DNA of 56,696 bases from Pseudomonadota bacterium (lineage in GTDB: Bacteria; Pseudomonadota; Alphaproteobacteria; Rhizobiales; Pleomorphomonadaceae), in NCBI GenBank assembly GCA_018262575.1, contig JAGSYU010000013.1, positions 1-56,696 of the forward strand. Reading direction: 5' to 3'. The notes beneath the pieces were generated by a model. That model was not told where the DNA came from and searched no databases. It worked only from the letters and a program-made list of their open reading frames with translations. The translations under genes and the position numbers were made by a program. Positions 1 to 8,121 of the stretch are shown one piece after another; positions within the stretch are counted from its first letter, which is position 1, and the number at the start of each line of letters is the position of its first letter.

Positions 1-169
1 ACCAGTTGGATCGGGCGCATGATGTTGCCTCGTGACAAAGGACGACGAGCGTTCCACTCGACGCCAAGTACACGGGGTAACGCTGAATTTATGGTTAATG
101 ACCTGTTTGAAATCGTCTCGGTTTGTATCGGCCGTTCAGGAAACGTCAGGAATTGGCGGCTTCGCTGCC
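1..169. other. Noncoding left edge
   Basis: No convincing gene lies here. The segment follows the stop codon of the minus-strand prepilin peptidase remnant. It carries an ATGGTTAA motif at 91-98, the reverse complement of the CtrA half-site TTAACCAT, so it may be the promoter region of a gene to the left of the window. Confidence 0.5.
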
Positions 170-567
170 TTACATCTTCACAAAGACGGTGAACCACTCT
201 GTCTGGGGGAAGACCATGAGCGCCGCGGCGGCAAGCGCTACGCCATAGGGAACGCCGCCGCCCTTTTCGTGCAGGCGCTGCGCGGGTGGCCAGGCGAGCA
301 GAAAGGCAGGCAGCGGCAGAGCACGAAAGCCGAGGACGGCGAGCGACAGCGCGCCACCGAACAGGGCGGTCAGCACCAGGAAAGGCAGAGCCTGTTCAGT
401 CCCGAGCCAGAGCGCGATGGCCGAGCCACGAGCGCCAGCGCCAGGAAGGCGATAGCGAGCGCCGCCGGAAAGCGATTGGGGATCTGCATGGTCAGGAGGT
501 CGTAACAGGCGGCGACCGTGACAACGATGGGGAAGATGGCGGTGAGGAGGGTCGCGACGATCAGCAA
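170..567 (-). pseudogene. cpaA: Prepilin peptidase (CpaA/TadV type), internally deleted
   Basis: This is a remnant of the A24 aspartic peptidase that cleaves Flp pilin leaders in the inner membrane. The start chosen is a TTG at 567, nine bases after GGAGA. The N-terminal half reads through a membrane segment and CYDLLTMQIPNR, which holds the first catalytic Asp. Near 418-432 the frame jumps: the remaining homology (AIALWLG, then LTALFGGALSLAVL, GGGVPYGVALAAAALMVFPQ) is in another frame. The expected middle of the protein, including the second catalytic Asp in the GGGDAK motif, is absent. Intact members have about 170 residues; the 398 bases here fall about 115 short and are not a multiple of three. 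The product cannot be an active peptidase as written. It is either a real lesion or an assembly error. Confidence 0.85.
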
Positions 568-682
568 GGCGGCGTTTCTCCAGGGCGCACTCCGGACGGA
601 GAGACGGCGATCGAAACTAGCCAAACAGAGTAAACGGCGCCTGAACGGCAGGCGACAATCACGAGTCCCGGCCCGGAAATTG

Positions 683-707
683 AAAAGGGAGGCCGTTCTG
701 GCCTCCC
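683..707 (-). terminator. Rho-independent terminator after flp pilin gene
   Basis: On the minus strand GGGAGGCC, a 5-base loop and GGCCTCCC form a perfect 8-bp stem followed by TTTTC. It lies downstream of the Flp pilin stop and upstream of the prepilin peptidase remnant, so it would separate abundant pilin mRNA from the peptidase gene. Confidence 0.8.
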
Positions 708-835
708 TTCCTGAACTTGATTTCTGCCTCGGCGGCCCGTTGACGCTTCTTCGTCCCCGCCTACAGTCACCCACTTCGGAGTGGTGATCTGTGGAGCAGC
801 CGAACTCTCAGCCGCTAGCAGCAGCCCTTGTTGGC

Positions 836-1018
836 TTACGGCGCCACAGCAGTCGGCTTCATCGCGTCAGTGATGTTGTTGAACGTCGTACCGATCTGGT
901 CACCAAGAGTGGTGGCGGCGGTGATGATGGCGACGGCGATCAGCGAGGCGATCAGGCCGTATTCAATGGCGGTGGCGCCGGACTCATCCTTGAGGAAACG
1001 CGACACGAGAGCCTTCAT
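836..1018 (-). CDS. flp: Flp family type IVb pilin
   Basis: This 60-residue protein is the major subunit of a Tad/Flp tight-adherence pilus. It starts MKALVSRFLKDESGATAIEYGLIA, which contains the prepilin cleavage region and the G-x-x-x-I-E-Y-G motif with the conserved Glu at +5 of the mature pilin, then one long hydrophobic helix. A start 7 codons upstream is possible, but GTAGGAG lies about 8 bases before the ATG at 1018. The gene is divergent from the Pil_N-domain gene. The leader upstream carries CtrA-like motifs (1174-1188), consistent with the CtrA control of pilA known in Caulobacter. Its processing peptidase next door is broken, so another prepilin peptidase would be needed for assembly. 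Confidence 0.93.
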   Translation of the reverse strand: MKALVSRFLKDESGATAIEYGLIASLIAVAIITAATTLGDQIGTTFNNITDAMKPTAVAP

Positions 1019-1430
1019 TTGGTTTACTCCTACGCTCACTTATCTGACAGCACAGGTTCGATGGTCTAATTTTTTGCCTGACCCGTCTGAACCGCAATCA
1101 ATCTAGGCTGTGAGCTGTTTCCGTCGAGTTAAGGCGATCGTTGAAACACGGCCCTATCGGCAGAAATCGCTGGATGGTTAAAGTTAACTGAACCGTCCGG
1201 CAAAAAACTCTTCCTTTACCTCGGCGCAGACCGTCGATGAATCCCGGGCTCGGCCGAAAACGCCTTTTTATCATCGCCATGCGGTCGCTAACGGCACGGT
1301 CAATTTGGCACGCCGGCTTTCGCTTCGGTGGCTCACTGCGGCGGGCCTGCGGAAAAGCGCTGGGGCGTTGGCGCTTTATTTACCAACTTCCGGGATGATT
1401 GCGGTGAACAGGTGGTTACCGGAGCGTCCC
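1019..1430. promoter_or_regulatory. Divergent promoter region between flp and the Pil_N gene
   Basis: This 412-base region shows no convincing gene. It holds the ribosome binding site of flp (GGAG near 1029) and of the Pil_N gene (GGAG at 1421-1424). At 1174-1188 lies ATGGTTAAAGTTAAC, which on the minus strand reads GTTAACTTTAACCAT and contains the CtrA half-site TTAACCAT plus a second TTAAC. The position about 155 bases upstream of the pilin start fits a distal regulator site. Confidence 0.5.
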
Positions 1431-1970
1431 ATGTCTTCAAGGCTCGTTCGTTCGGCTTTTCTGGCGACCGTGCTGACCGGACTGGTCGCCGCGGTCTTGG
1501 CGCCGGCTACCGGCCACGCCGCCGACATGGTCAAGGTCGAGCTCGATCAGGCTCGCCTTTATCGTCTGGCTGCACCGGCCAGCACCATCATCATTGGCAA
1601 CCCGTCGATTGCCGATGCGACGTTGCAGGATTCCCAGACGTTGATCGTTACTGGTCGCGCCTACGGCCAGACCAACCTCATCGTCCTCGATGAACAGGGC
1701 GAGACCATCACCGACGTTCAGCTCGCCGTGCTCTCTGCATCGGAGAACCTCGTCACGATCTACAAGGGCGTTAAGCGGCAGTCGCTGAGCTGCCTGCCCG
1801 AATGCCAGCCAGCGGCCGTGCCGGGCGACGATTCCGAGCATTTCAGTGGCATCCTCGGCCAGGTCGCCCAGCACAACGGCGCCGGCAGCGGCAGCCCGAC
1901 CACCGCTTCGACCGGCGCTGCGGGCGGCGCATCGGCCGCCTCGGCTCCAGCCGCTGCCACCGGTCAATAG
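1431..1970 (+). CDS. Pilus assembly protein with Pil_N domain (CpaC-like N-terminus)
   Basis: This 179-residue exported protein has an N-terminal signal peptide (cleavage near ATGHA-ADM, residues 26-31), then a T2SS/T3SS pilus assembly N-terminal domain at about residues 32-105 (motifs IIIGNPSIADATL and LIVTGRAYGQTNLIVLD, as in the N-terminal part of CpaC). The rest is a Gly/Ala/Ser/Thr-rich tail from about residue 140. No secretin domain follows, so this is a short stand-alone protein and not the outer-membrane channel. The start at 1431 follows GGAG by 6 bases. It heads the tadE/tadG pair and probably acts in the periplasm during Flp pilus assembly; the exact role is unknown. Confidence 0.75.
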   Translation: MSSRLVRSAFLATVLTGLVAAVLAPATGHAADMVKVELDQARLYRLAAPASTIIIGNPSIADATLQDSQTLIVTGRAYGQTNLIVLDEQGETITDVQLAVLSASENLVTIYKGVKRQSLSCLPECQPAAVPGDDSEHFSGILGQVAQHNGAGSGSPTTASTGAAGGASAASAPAAATGQ

Positions 1971-2053
1971 AACATGACTGGCTACACCGCTTGGTAAGGT
2001 GTTCAAGGCACACTCTGCCCTTGCGAGCTACCTCGCTGCGGGGAGACGTCTGA

Positions 2054-2629
2054 TTGCGCTTGACCTGGCCCCTCCATCACTCCCGCCCGACTGTCGCCGC
2101 CGGTGACAATACCTCGACGCGCGCGCGGCTCCTTGCCGACCGCCGCGGTGCGGTGGCCATCGAGTTCGCCATCGTCTCGATCCCCTTCTTCCTGCTGCTG
2201 TTCGCCATCCTCGAGATGGCGCTGATGTTCTTCGTCGGCCAATTGCTCGACACCGCCACCGTGTCGGCGGCTCGCCTCATCCGGACGGGGGAGGCCAAGG
2301 CGCAGTCGCTCAGACAGGACCAGTTCAAGGACAAGATTTGCCTGGGCATGGTCAATCTTGTCGACTGCAAGGAGACGCGACTTTATGTCGACGTTCGTTC
2401 TTATTCGAGCTTTGCCGGCTATACGCCGACCAGCCCGCTCGACAAGGACGGCAATATCACCTCGACCACGTTCACGACTGGCAACAAGAACGAGATCATC
2501 GTCGTCCGCAGCTTCTACGCTTGGCCCGTCCTTTTCGACTTCCTGGCGCGTGGCACCACGAGGCTGGCTAACGGCGACCAACTGCTCGGCGCCGTCGTCG
2601 CCTTCCAGACGGAGCCCTTCCCATGGTAG
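2054..2629 (+). CDS. TadE family pilus assembly pseudopilin
   Basis: This 191-residue protein has a TadE-like domain: RRGAVAIEFAIVSIPFFLLL at about residues 30-50 is the pseudopilin cleavage/hydrophobic segment with the conserved Glu, followed by a periplasmic domain. TadE and TadF are minor pseudopilins processed by the prepilin peptidase and are needed for Flp pilus assembly at the inner membrane. The start is a TTG at 2054 with GGGGAGA 8 bases upstream. The 3' end overlaps the next gene by 7 bases, so the pair is translationally coupled. Family assignment is firm; TadE versus TadF cannot be settled by eye. Confidence 0.85.
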   Translation: MRLTWPLHHSRPTVAAGDNTSTRARLLADRRGAVAIEFAIVSIPFFLLLFAILEMALMFFVGQLLDTATVSAARLIRTGEAKAQSLRQDQFKDKICLGMVNLVDCKETRLYVDVRSYSSFAGYTPTSPLDKDGNITSTTFTTGNKNEIIVVRSFYAWPVLFDFLARGTTRLANGDQLLGAVVAFQTEPFPW

Positions 2630-3210
2630 CGCTGTCTCGGCCGGTAGCGGCGGGCTTCTGTCGGCTTGCCCGGCGGTTCGTGAGGGAGCGTGGCGGCGTG
2701 TCGGCCGTGGAGTTCGCGCTGATCCTGCCGCTGATGCTGGTGATCTACGCCGGCTGCGGCGAGGTGACGACAGCGCTGGTTCTCGATCGCAAGGTCAGCC
2801 GGGCCGCCAGCACCATCTCCGATCTCGTCGCTCAGCAGACGTCGGTCAGTGCGGCGCAAATGACCAACATCTTCGACGCGACGACAGCCATCCTCGAGCC
2901 GTATGACGCGTCGGTGGCCAAGGTGGTGCTCGTCGTCGTCAACATTACCTCGTCTGGACAGACGGTCGCCTGGTCGAAGGCGCGCAATGACACTGCCGCG
3001 ACGGCGACCAAAGCACCGCCCACCGGGCTTGCGGTTCCGAGCGAAATCGCGTCGGTCGGCGATCAGGTGGTGATCGGCCGGGTCACCTATGCCTACACCT
3101 CACCCTTCGCTGACATCATGAAAAGCATCACCGGCGGCGCGACCTATGACCTGAAGCACGTGTTCTATCTGAAGCCGCGCCAAGGAAAGACGGTCGCCTT
3201 CACCAGCTAG
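2623..3210 (+). CDS. TadE/TadG-like pilus assembly protein
   Basis: This 195-residue protein again shows the pseudopilin signature, ERGGVSAVEFALILPLMLVI at about residues 22-41, followed by a periplasmic domain. It overlaps the upstream TadE gene by 7 bases, which fits a two-gene pseudopilin pair. It lacks the von Willebrand domain of long TadG proteins, so TadF or a short TadG-like protein are both possible. It depends on a prepilin peptidase for processing, and the one encoded beside the pilin is broken. Confidence 0.8.
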   Translation: MVALSRPVAAGFCRLARRFVRERGGVSAVEFALILPLMLVIYAGCGEVTTALVLDRKVSRAASTISDLVAQQTSVSAAQMTNIFDATTAILEPYDASVAKVVLVVVNITSSGQTVAWSKARNDTAATATKAPPTGLAVPSEIASVGDQVVIGRVTYAYTSPFADIMKSITGGATYDLKHVFYLKPRQGKTVAFTS

Positions 3211-3275
3211 CCTGGCAAGGGGGGCGTTCCTCATGGGAGCGGGAAGGCGACAGTTAACGAGCCGGCAAGGCGGGG

Positions 3276-4961
3276 ATGCTAGGATCGGCCGGAAAGTGCA
3301 GTCTGACGCCTTTCCCTGAGAGAACGCGTTCCGTGGCATCCTCGGCCTTTCACATTTCCACGATCCTGAGGCCATCGGCGCTCGCCTTTGGTGCGGTGCT
3401 CGTTGCCCTTCTGTCGATCACCAGCTTCGTTCGTGATCACGACGACGAGCGCTATATCGAGCGACGATATGCCGACGTGGGCAAGATCCTGTCGGCGGCG
3501 ATTGACCCTCGCTTTCAGAGCAAGGCCGACGAGATCACCCGCGTGGCGGAGCGGTTGGTGGTGATCGGTGCCATCCGCGGTGGGGTTCTCTACGACGGCT
3601 CCGGGCACGAGCAGCAGGTGTTCGGCGAGAAGATCGAGGCGAGCTTCAACTCGGTGATGCGAACCGGGCGCACGGTGTTTCGGCCGGCTGGCAGCAGCAA
3701 GGCCGATTTTTACTATCCGCCGGAGGCTTCGCTCACACCGTTCCACATCTTCCTGCGCGTTGATGTCGGCGAAATTACCAGCCTTGAAACGGTCCGCGAC
3801 GAACGGGCGATCACCATTGCGCTCGGTGGCGCCGCTGCCGCGGCGACGATTACCGAGATCGTCATGATGATGATGGTCTGGTGGCCGCTGCGCCGGGTCC
3901 GTACGGTGGTCGAAGGCATGCTGCACGATCCCGCTTCGGCCGATCGCGGTCAGCCGCTCAAATCGTGGGGTGGTGAGGTTGGCAAGCTGACGTTTGCCTT
4001 CGAGTGCCTGCGCTCAATGTTGGCCGACGTTTGGCGGACGCGCGTCATGGTGGCCGATACCATCATCGAGTCTTCGCCCTTCGCAGTGCTGCAAATCAAC
4101 GGCGACGGTCATCCCTTTTTTGCCAACCCGTCCTGTGCCCGCCTGTTCGGGCGCGATATCCTGAGGACCAACGAGGTATCGCCGCTGATGTTCCGCGACG
4201 TGACGAGCGGAGCGCGTCTTGGCCTGAAGGCTTATGTCGAAACCCACAAAAGTGGCATTCGGGCCCTGGAGTTCCCGACGCCGAACGGGCCTAAGCAGGC
4301 GCTCGTGGCCTCGTTGGTCCTCGGGTCGGAAACCAGGGCACCGGTCAACGTATTGGTCGGCGTCGACATCAGTTCGCTGCACGGCGCGCGCGTTGCCGCG
4401 GAGGCGGCTCTCAAGGCTGGCGTCGAAGACGTTGCGCGGGCCACGACGCGGACCTTCGAATACAAGCAGATGCTGGAAGCCTGCCTTGCGCTGATGGGGG
4501 GCGGCAAAAAGGGGCGGGAACATCTGCAAGTCGCTGCCTTTGCGCGCGAATGGCTCGACACAGCGGCGGAAGCGGGGGCCGTGCAGCTGTCCGAGGTTGA
4601 TGGCGAGGACCCGGAGTTGGCCGGTGGCGCGGACAACCTGCGCGCGGTGGTTCGCTTTGCCGCCTTCGCCGCCTATACCTCGGTCGGCACCTTGCCAGTC
4701 GACATGAAGATCGACGTACGGGGCATCGACTTCGAGACCGCGGGCCTGCAGGTGCAAGCGCGGGCCGCCAACGGAGCCAAGGGCGCCTGCGTTGCCGACG
4801 CTAATTTGGCGCTCGCCGCCCTCAAGGCGGCTGTCGCCCGCGTCGACGGTCAGTTTTCCGAGGTAGAGACGGACGAGAACGGCGCCGTCGTCGTGCGTGT
4901 CATTCTGCGCGGTGCGGCCGAGCGCATGCAGACGGCAATGAAGTCGAAGACCGCCGAATAG
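3276..4961 (+). CDS. Membrane sensor protein with periplasmic domain and PAS domain
   Basis: This protein of up to 561 residues has a transmembrane segment near residues 30-52, a periplasmic domain of about 125 residues, a second transmembrane segment near residues 180-203 (TIALGGAAAAATITEIVMMM) and a cytoplasmic part. A PAS-like domain occupies about residues 258-370 (MVADTIIESSPFAVLQING). I see no histidine-kinase H box with N, G1 and G2 boxes, and no GGDEF, EAL or methyl-accepting motif, so the output is unknown. A GTG at 3333 (GAGA upstream) is an alternative start. The gene follows the pilus genes in the same direction after 65 bases and may tie pilus function to a signal, but that is inference. 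Confidence 0.6.
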   Translation: MLGSAGKCSLTPFPERTRSVASSAFHISTILRPSALAFGAVLVALLSITSFVRDHDDERYIERRYADVGKILSAAIDPRFQSKADEITRVAERLVVIGAIRGGVLYDGSGHEQQVFGEKIEASFNSVMRTGRTVFRPAGSSKADFYYPPEASLTPFHIFLRVDVGEITSLETVRDERAITIALGGAAAAATITEIVMMMMVWWPLRRVRTVVEGMLHDPASADRGQPLKSWGGEVGKLTFAFECLRSMLADVWRTRVMVADTIIESSPFAVLQINGDGHPFFANPSCARLFGRDILRTNEVSPLMFRDVTSGARLGLKAYVETHKSGIRALEFPTPNGPKQALVASLVLGSETRAPVNVLVGVDISSLHGARVAAEAALKAGVEDVARATTRTFEYKQMLEACLALMGGGKKGREHLQVAAFAREWLDTAAEAGAVQLSEVDGEDPELAGGADNLRAVVRFAAFAAYTSVGTLPVDMKIDVRGIDFETAGLQVQARAANGAKGACVADANLALAALKAAVARVDGQFSEVETDENGAVVVRVILRGAAERMQTAMKSKTAE

Positions 4962-4982
4962 CGGCCGCCGCGTCGCGCCAAT

Positions 4983-5495
4983 CTACTGGCTTAACACCAA
5001 GCGCCCGTTCTCGATGGAAAATGCCTTGAGGCGACCAAGAAAGCTCATGCCGAGCAGGTTGGTGGCTAGCTGGTCATCAGACAGCACGAGGGCGTCGACG
5101 CCGGTCACCCGGATGTCGCCGATCTCCACCTCCTGGAGGCGGACACGCGCCGCCTGGGCGATACCGCCCGCGGTCGATACCTTTTCCGTATAGTCGCCGG
5201 GCAGGACGATCAGACCGACCGCGCGCGCGTCGGAGGCGCGCAGCGCCACCAGCGTCGCACCGGTATCGGCCAGCATGGAAAGTGGCCGGCCGTTGACACG
5301 GCCGGTGAGGATGAAATGGCCGCGGTCGTCGGACGCAATCTCGGTTCGCCCCATGACGGCGGCCCGCTTCGGCGTAGCAGCCGGCGCTGGCGCCTCGCTG
5401 GCCGAGGGCAGCGTGGCGAGCCGCTGCAGCTCCGGTGCAAAGAAGCCGATCACCACCGTCGCGGCCAGTACCCATCCAAGGAGACGGAGCATCAT
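4983..5495 (-). CDS. Retropepsin-like aspartic protease, TIGR02281 family
   Basis: This 170-residue protein has one N-terminal transmembrane segment or uncleaved signal (LLGWVLAATVVIGFFA) and a clan AA aspartic protease domain at about residues 55-165. The catalytic motif LADTGATLVALR (Asp-Thr-Gly) is present, as is the closing LLGMSFLGRL segment typical of the family. One catalytic Asp per chain means it must act as a dimer. It is probably an inner-membrane protease facing the periplasm. The ATG at 5495 (a second ATG follows at once) is preceded by GGAGGG. The gene stands alone and convergent to the PAS protein; the substrate is unknown. Confidence 0.8.
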   Translation of the reverse strand: MMLRLLGWVLAATVVIGFFAPELQRLATLPSASEAPAPAATPKRAAVMGRTEIASDDRGHFILTGRVNGRPLSMLADTGATLVALRASDARAVGLIVLPGDYTEKVSTAGGIAQAARVRLQEVEIGDIRVTGVDALVLSDDQLATNLLGMSFLGRLKAFSIENGRLVLSQ

Positions 5496-5574
5496 GCCCT
5501 CCGCGCAGCCGGATCGGCCGCCCGGACACGTTAGAAGAGGGCGGTTCCCAAAGCCTTAAGCGTCGATCCGGCGA

Positions 5575-6732
5575 TCAGTCCGCCGCGGACAGGCTTGCCT
5601 TCGCCAGCGTCGCCCAAACGAGGGAGCCGGGTGCAATGGCGTCGTCGGCAAAATCATAGGCGGGATGGTGCAGGCCGGCCGACGGGCCGTTGCCCATGAA
5701 GAAATAGGCGCCCGGTACGCGTTCGAGATAGAAGGAGAAGTCCTCGGCAGCCATCATCGGCGCTGCGGCGCGATCGATTGCGTCCCTGCCGAACAGTCCT
5801 TCAACAACATCACCAACCCGCGTCGCGGCGGCGGCGTGGTTGACCGTCACCGGATAGCCGCGTTCGTAAGCAAGTCGCGCCTCGGCGCCAAAGGCGGCGG
5901 CTACCGCCGTTGCGAGGCGGCCGACCGAGGCTTCGAGCTCGCCGCGAACCTTTCCATCGAGCGCGCGGACAGTGCCGGACAGGCGGGCGGTCTGCGGAAT
6001 GACGTTGTCGGTGTTGCCGGCATGGAAGGTGGTGATCGACACCACGCCTGACGCGAGCGGATCGGTGTTGCGCGCCACGATCGACTGAAGCGCCGTGACC
6101 AACTGGGCACCGACAAGGATGGGATCGATGGTCTCCTGCGGTCTGGCAGCGTGGCCGCCCCGGCCGAGGATGTCGATGTAGAAGCGGTCGGTCGAGGCCA
6201 TGATGGCGCCGGGTCGAACGGCGAACCGGCCGACCGGCAGGCCTGGCAGGTTGTGGAGACCATAGATCTCGTTCACCGGGAAGCGCTCGAACAGGCCGTC
6301 GTCGATCATCGCCTGGGCACCGGCGCCACCTTCTTCAGCCGGCTGGAAAACGAAGACGACGGTGCCGGCGAAGTCGCGGGTGGTGGCGAGGCGGCGGGCA
6401 GCGGCGAGCAGGGTAGCCGTGTGGCCGTCGTGGCCGCAGGCATGCATGGTACCGGGCGTCTCGGACGCCCAGGGTGCGCCGGTGATCTCCTCGATGGGCA
6501 ACGCATCCATGTCGGCGCGCAGCGCCACGGCACGACGGCCCGGCTGCCCGCGAAGAACGCCGACCACGCCGCTGCCGCCCACGCCTGTTACCACCTCGTC
6601 CAGGCCGAAGGCGCTGAGCTTCCTGGCCACGAAGGCGGAGGTTTCGGTGAGGGCGTAGAGCAGTTCGGGACGGCGATGCAGATCGCGGCGCCAGAGCACG
6701 GCGTCTCCGGCGATCTCTTCAAGGGCGGACAA
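5575..6732 (-). CDS. M20 family amidohydrolase (hippurate hydrolase type)
   Basis: This 385-residue M20D-type metallopeptidase hydrolyses N-acyl amino acids or similar amides. Metal ligands are visible in HACGHDGHTA, in the EEGGAGAQ segment and in HNLPGLPVG, and the C-terminal AEDFSFYLERVPGAYFFMGNG block is characteristic. The substrate (hippurate, N-acetyl amino acid, IAA conjugate) cannot be read from sequence. The start is a TTG at 6732 with GAGG 8 bases upstream, and the length is normal for the family. It is divergent from the CAP-domain lipoprotein gene. Confidence 0.88.
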   Translation of the reverse strand: MSALEEIAGDAVLWRRDLHRRPELLYALTETSAFVARKLSAFGLDEVVTGVGGSGVVGVLRGQPGRRAVALRADMDALPIEEITGAPWASETPGTMHACGHDGHTATLLAAARRLATTRDFAGTVVFVFQPAEEGGAGAQAMIDDGLFERFPVNEIYGLHNLPGLPVGRFAVRPGAIMASTDRFYIDILGRGGHAARPQETIDPILVGAQLVTALQSIVARNTDPLASGVVSITTFHAGNTDNVIPQTARLSGTVRALDGKVRGELEASVGRLATAVAAAFGAEARLAYERGYPVTVNHAAAATRVGDVVEGLFGRDAIDRAAAPMMAAEDFSFYLERVPGAYFFMGNGPSAGLHHPAYDFADDAIAPGSLVWATLAKASLSAAD

Positions 6733-6922
6733 GGGCTGACCTCTCTACGGACAATTGCGGAGGAATATCAGCCTAGCATGCCGGCAGCGGCGAAGGCGAG
6801 GGGCTATCGCCATCCGTGGAGTCTGCCGGAATTTGCCGAATTTTAACCACCTGTTCGTGTTCTTGGTGGCAAATCCGCCTGCCAGTCGGCCCAGCCGATC
6901 GAGCCATCATGGAGATTTCGCC

Positions 6923-7516
6923 GTGTCCGGACGCGCCTTCGCCCTTCTGCTGCCGCTTTGCGCGGCGCTGCTTGTTGCTGCCTGTCAGAGCACGCCGCCG
7001 CCGCCGCCCAAGCCAACCTTTTATGAGGATCTCGCCTCGCCAGTGGCCCGCGTCGATGAGACCAAGATGCTGTCCATGCTCAACCAGTATCGTGCCCAAT
7101 CGGGGATTGCGCCGCTGACGCTCGATCCGCGCCTCAGCCGCATCGCCGGGGATTACGCGAAGAAGATGGCGGCGGCCGACAAGATGGGCCACGACGTCGA
7201 CGGGCATTCGCTGCTGGGGACGCGCCTCAAGGGCTACGGCTATCCCTTCTCCAACGCCGGTGAGAACGTGGCGGCCGGCTACCACACGCTGGCTGAGGCT
7301 TTCTCGGGTTGGCGACAGTCGCCGCCGCATGATCGCGGCATGAAGGACCCGGATATGAGCCTGATGGGCATCGCCACCGCTTACAACCCGAACTCCAAGT
7401 ACAAGGTGTTCTGGTGCCTGATTCTCGCCCATCCGCCGGTGGACACCGCCGACGGCACGCTGATGGGTGCGACCGGCGGCCCGGCCCCGTCGACGACCGT
7501 CCTGACCATCAGGTGA
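6923..7516 (+). CDS. CAP-domain lipoprotein
   Basis: This 197-residue protein starts with a lipoprotein signal peptide ending in LLVAACQS, so Cys is the likely lipidation site. A CAP (SCP/PR1) domain follows at about residues 50-175: MLNQYRAQSGIAPLTLD, the GHDVDGH segment, GENVAAGY and W-x-x-SPPHDRGM. I chose the GTG at 6923 because GGAG lies 8 bases upstream and the signal peptide begins there; an upstream ATG at 6755 would add about 56 residues of implausible sequence. Bacterial CAP proteins are poorly understood; some bind lipids or act on the envelope. Confidence 0.85.
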   Translation: MSGRAFALLLPLCAALLVAACQSTPPPPPKPTFYEDLASPVARVDETKMLSMLNQYRAQSGIAPLTLDPRLSRIAGDYAKKMAAADKMGHDVDGHSLLGTRLKGYGYPFSNAGENVAAGYHTLAEAFSGWRQSPPHDRGMKDPDMSLMGIATAYNPNSKYKVFWCLILAHPPVDTADGTLMGATGGPAPSTTVLTIR

Positions 7517-7528
7517 GGAAAGGCGGCC

Positions 7529-7549
7529 GGGGCGGCGAACCGCCGCCCC
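7529..7549 (+). terminator. GC-rich hairpin after CAP gene
   Basis: GGGGCGGCG and CGCCGCCCC pair perfectly around a 3-base loop 12 bases after the stop codon. There is no T-tract, so this may be a mRNA 3' end stabiliser or a factor-dependent terminator and not a classical one. Confidence 0.5.
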
Positions 7550-7651
7550 CGATACCTGACAGGTCGGACCTCTCCACGGCATGCCGGCCACGCCGGCGCC
7601 GGTCCGGTTGCCTCGGCTTGATCGGTGCCGCGTCGACGCGCCGGGCGGACG

Positions 7652-8068
7652 TCATCGCCCGGATTTCAAGAGACGGCTCAGCAGCGCGAACAGGATGTCG
7701 CGGTCGGAAGCGCCGAGCGGCGCAAAGGCGTTGGCAATGATCCTGGCGTGGATCTCCGCGCCTTGGCTGCAGAGGGATGTTCCAAGCGGCGTCAGTTTAT
7801 GCGCGACCGCCCGGCCTGGGCCGCTTTCCCGGACGATCAGCCCGCGCTGAATGAGGCGATTGGTCAGCGTTCCGAAGGCCTGGTCCGAGTTGAAGCTCAG
7901 CTGTGCCAGCCGATGTTGCGACAGGCCGGGATTCCGCTCTATCTCGCGCAAGGCGTTCCACTGAATCAAGCTGACGCCCAAGGGCGCGAGCGCCTCGTCA
8001 AGTTGCCGATGATGGCGGTCTTGAAGGCGCTTGATGAGAAGGCCGAGACTCTCAGGTGTGGTTGACAT
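7652..8068 (-). CDS. MarR family transcriptional regulator
   Basis: This 138-residue winged-helix regulator begins MSTTPESLGLLIKRLQDRHHR. The DNA-binding core is visible as LSQHRLAQLSFNSDQAFGTLTNRLIQRGLI, followed by the wing VRESGPGRAVAHKLTPLG. MarR dimers usually repress a divergent operon and release DNA on binding a small phenolic or toxic ligand. The divergent neighbour is a (broken) alpha/beta hydrolase, the usual arrangement. The ATG at 8068 lies inside the left arm of a perfect inverted repeat (8058-8107), so the regulator very likely represses itself too. No clear Shine-Dalgarno sequence precedes it. Confidence 0.88.
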   Translation of the reverse strand: MSTTPESLGLLIKRLQDRHHRQLDEALAPLGVSLIQWNALREIERNPGLSQHRLAQLSFNSDQAFGTLTNRLIQRGLIVRESGPGRAVAHKLTPLGTSLCSQGAEIHARIIANAFAPLGASDRDILFALLSRLLKSGR

Positions 8069-8107
8069 ATCAACATATTTATATAAACATGATGATATGT
8101 CAACCAC
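8058..8107. promoter_or_regulatory. Operator/divergent promoter: 15-bp perfect inverted repeat
   Basis: GTGGTTGACATATCA (8058-8072) is repeated exactly in inverse at 8093-8107, around a 20-base AT-rich spacer. Each arm contains TTGACA, usable as a -35 box for the gene it points to, and the spacer offers TATAAA/TATAAT-like -10 sequences on both strands. One regulator bound at the two arms would therefore block both the marR and the hydrolase promoter. Confidence 0.8.
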
Positions 8108-8121
8108 CAAAGGAGGCCGTT

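Noticed and set aside
32-633. Long plus-strand open frames at the left end
   Set aside because: They are antisense to the prepilin peptidase remnant, have biased Arg/Glu-rich composition and no recognisable domain.
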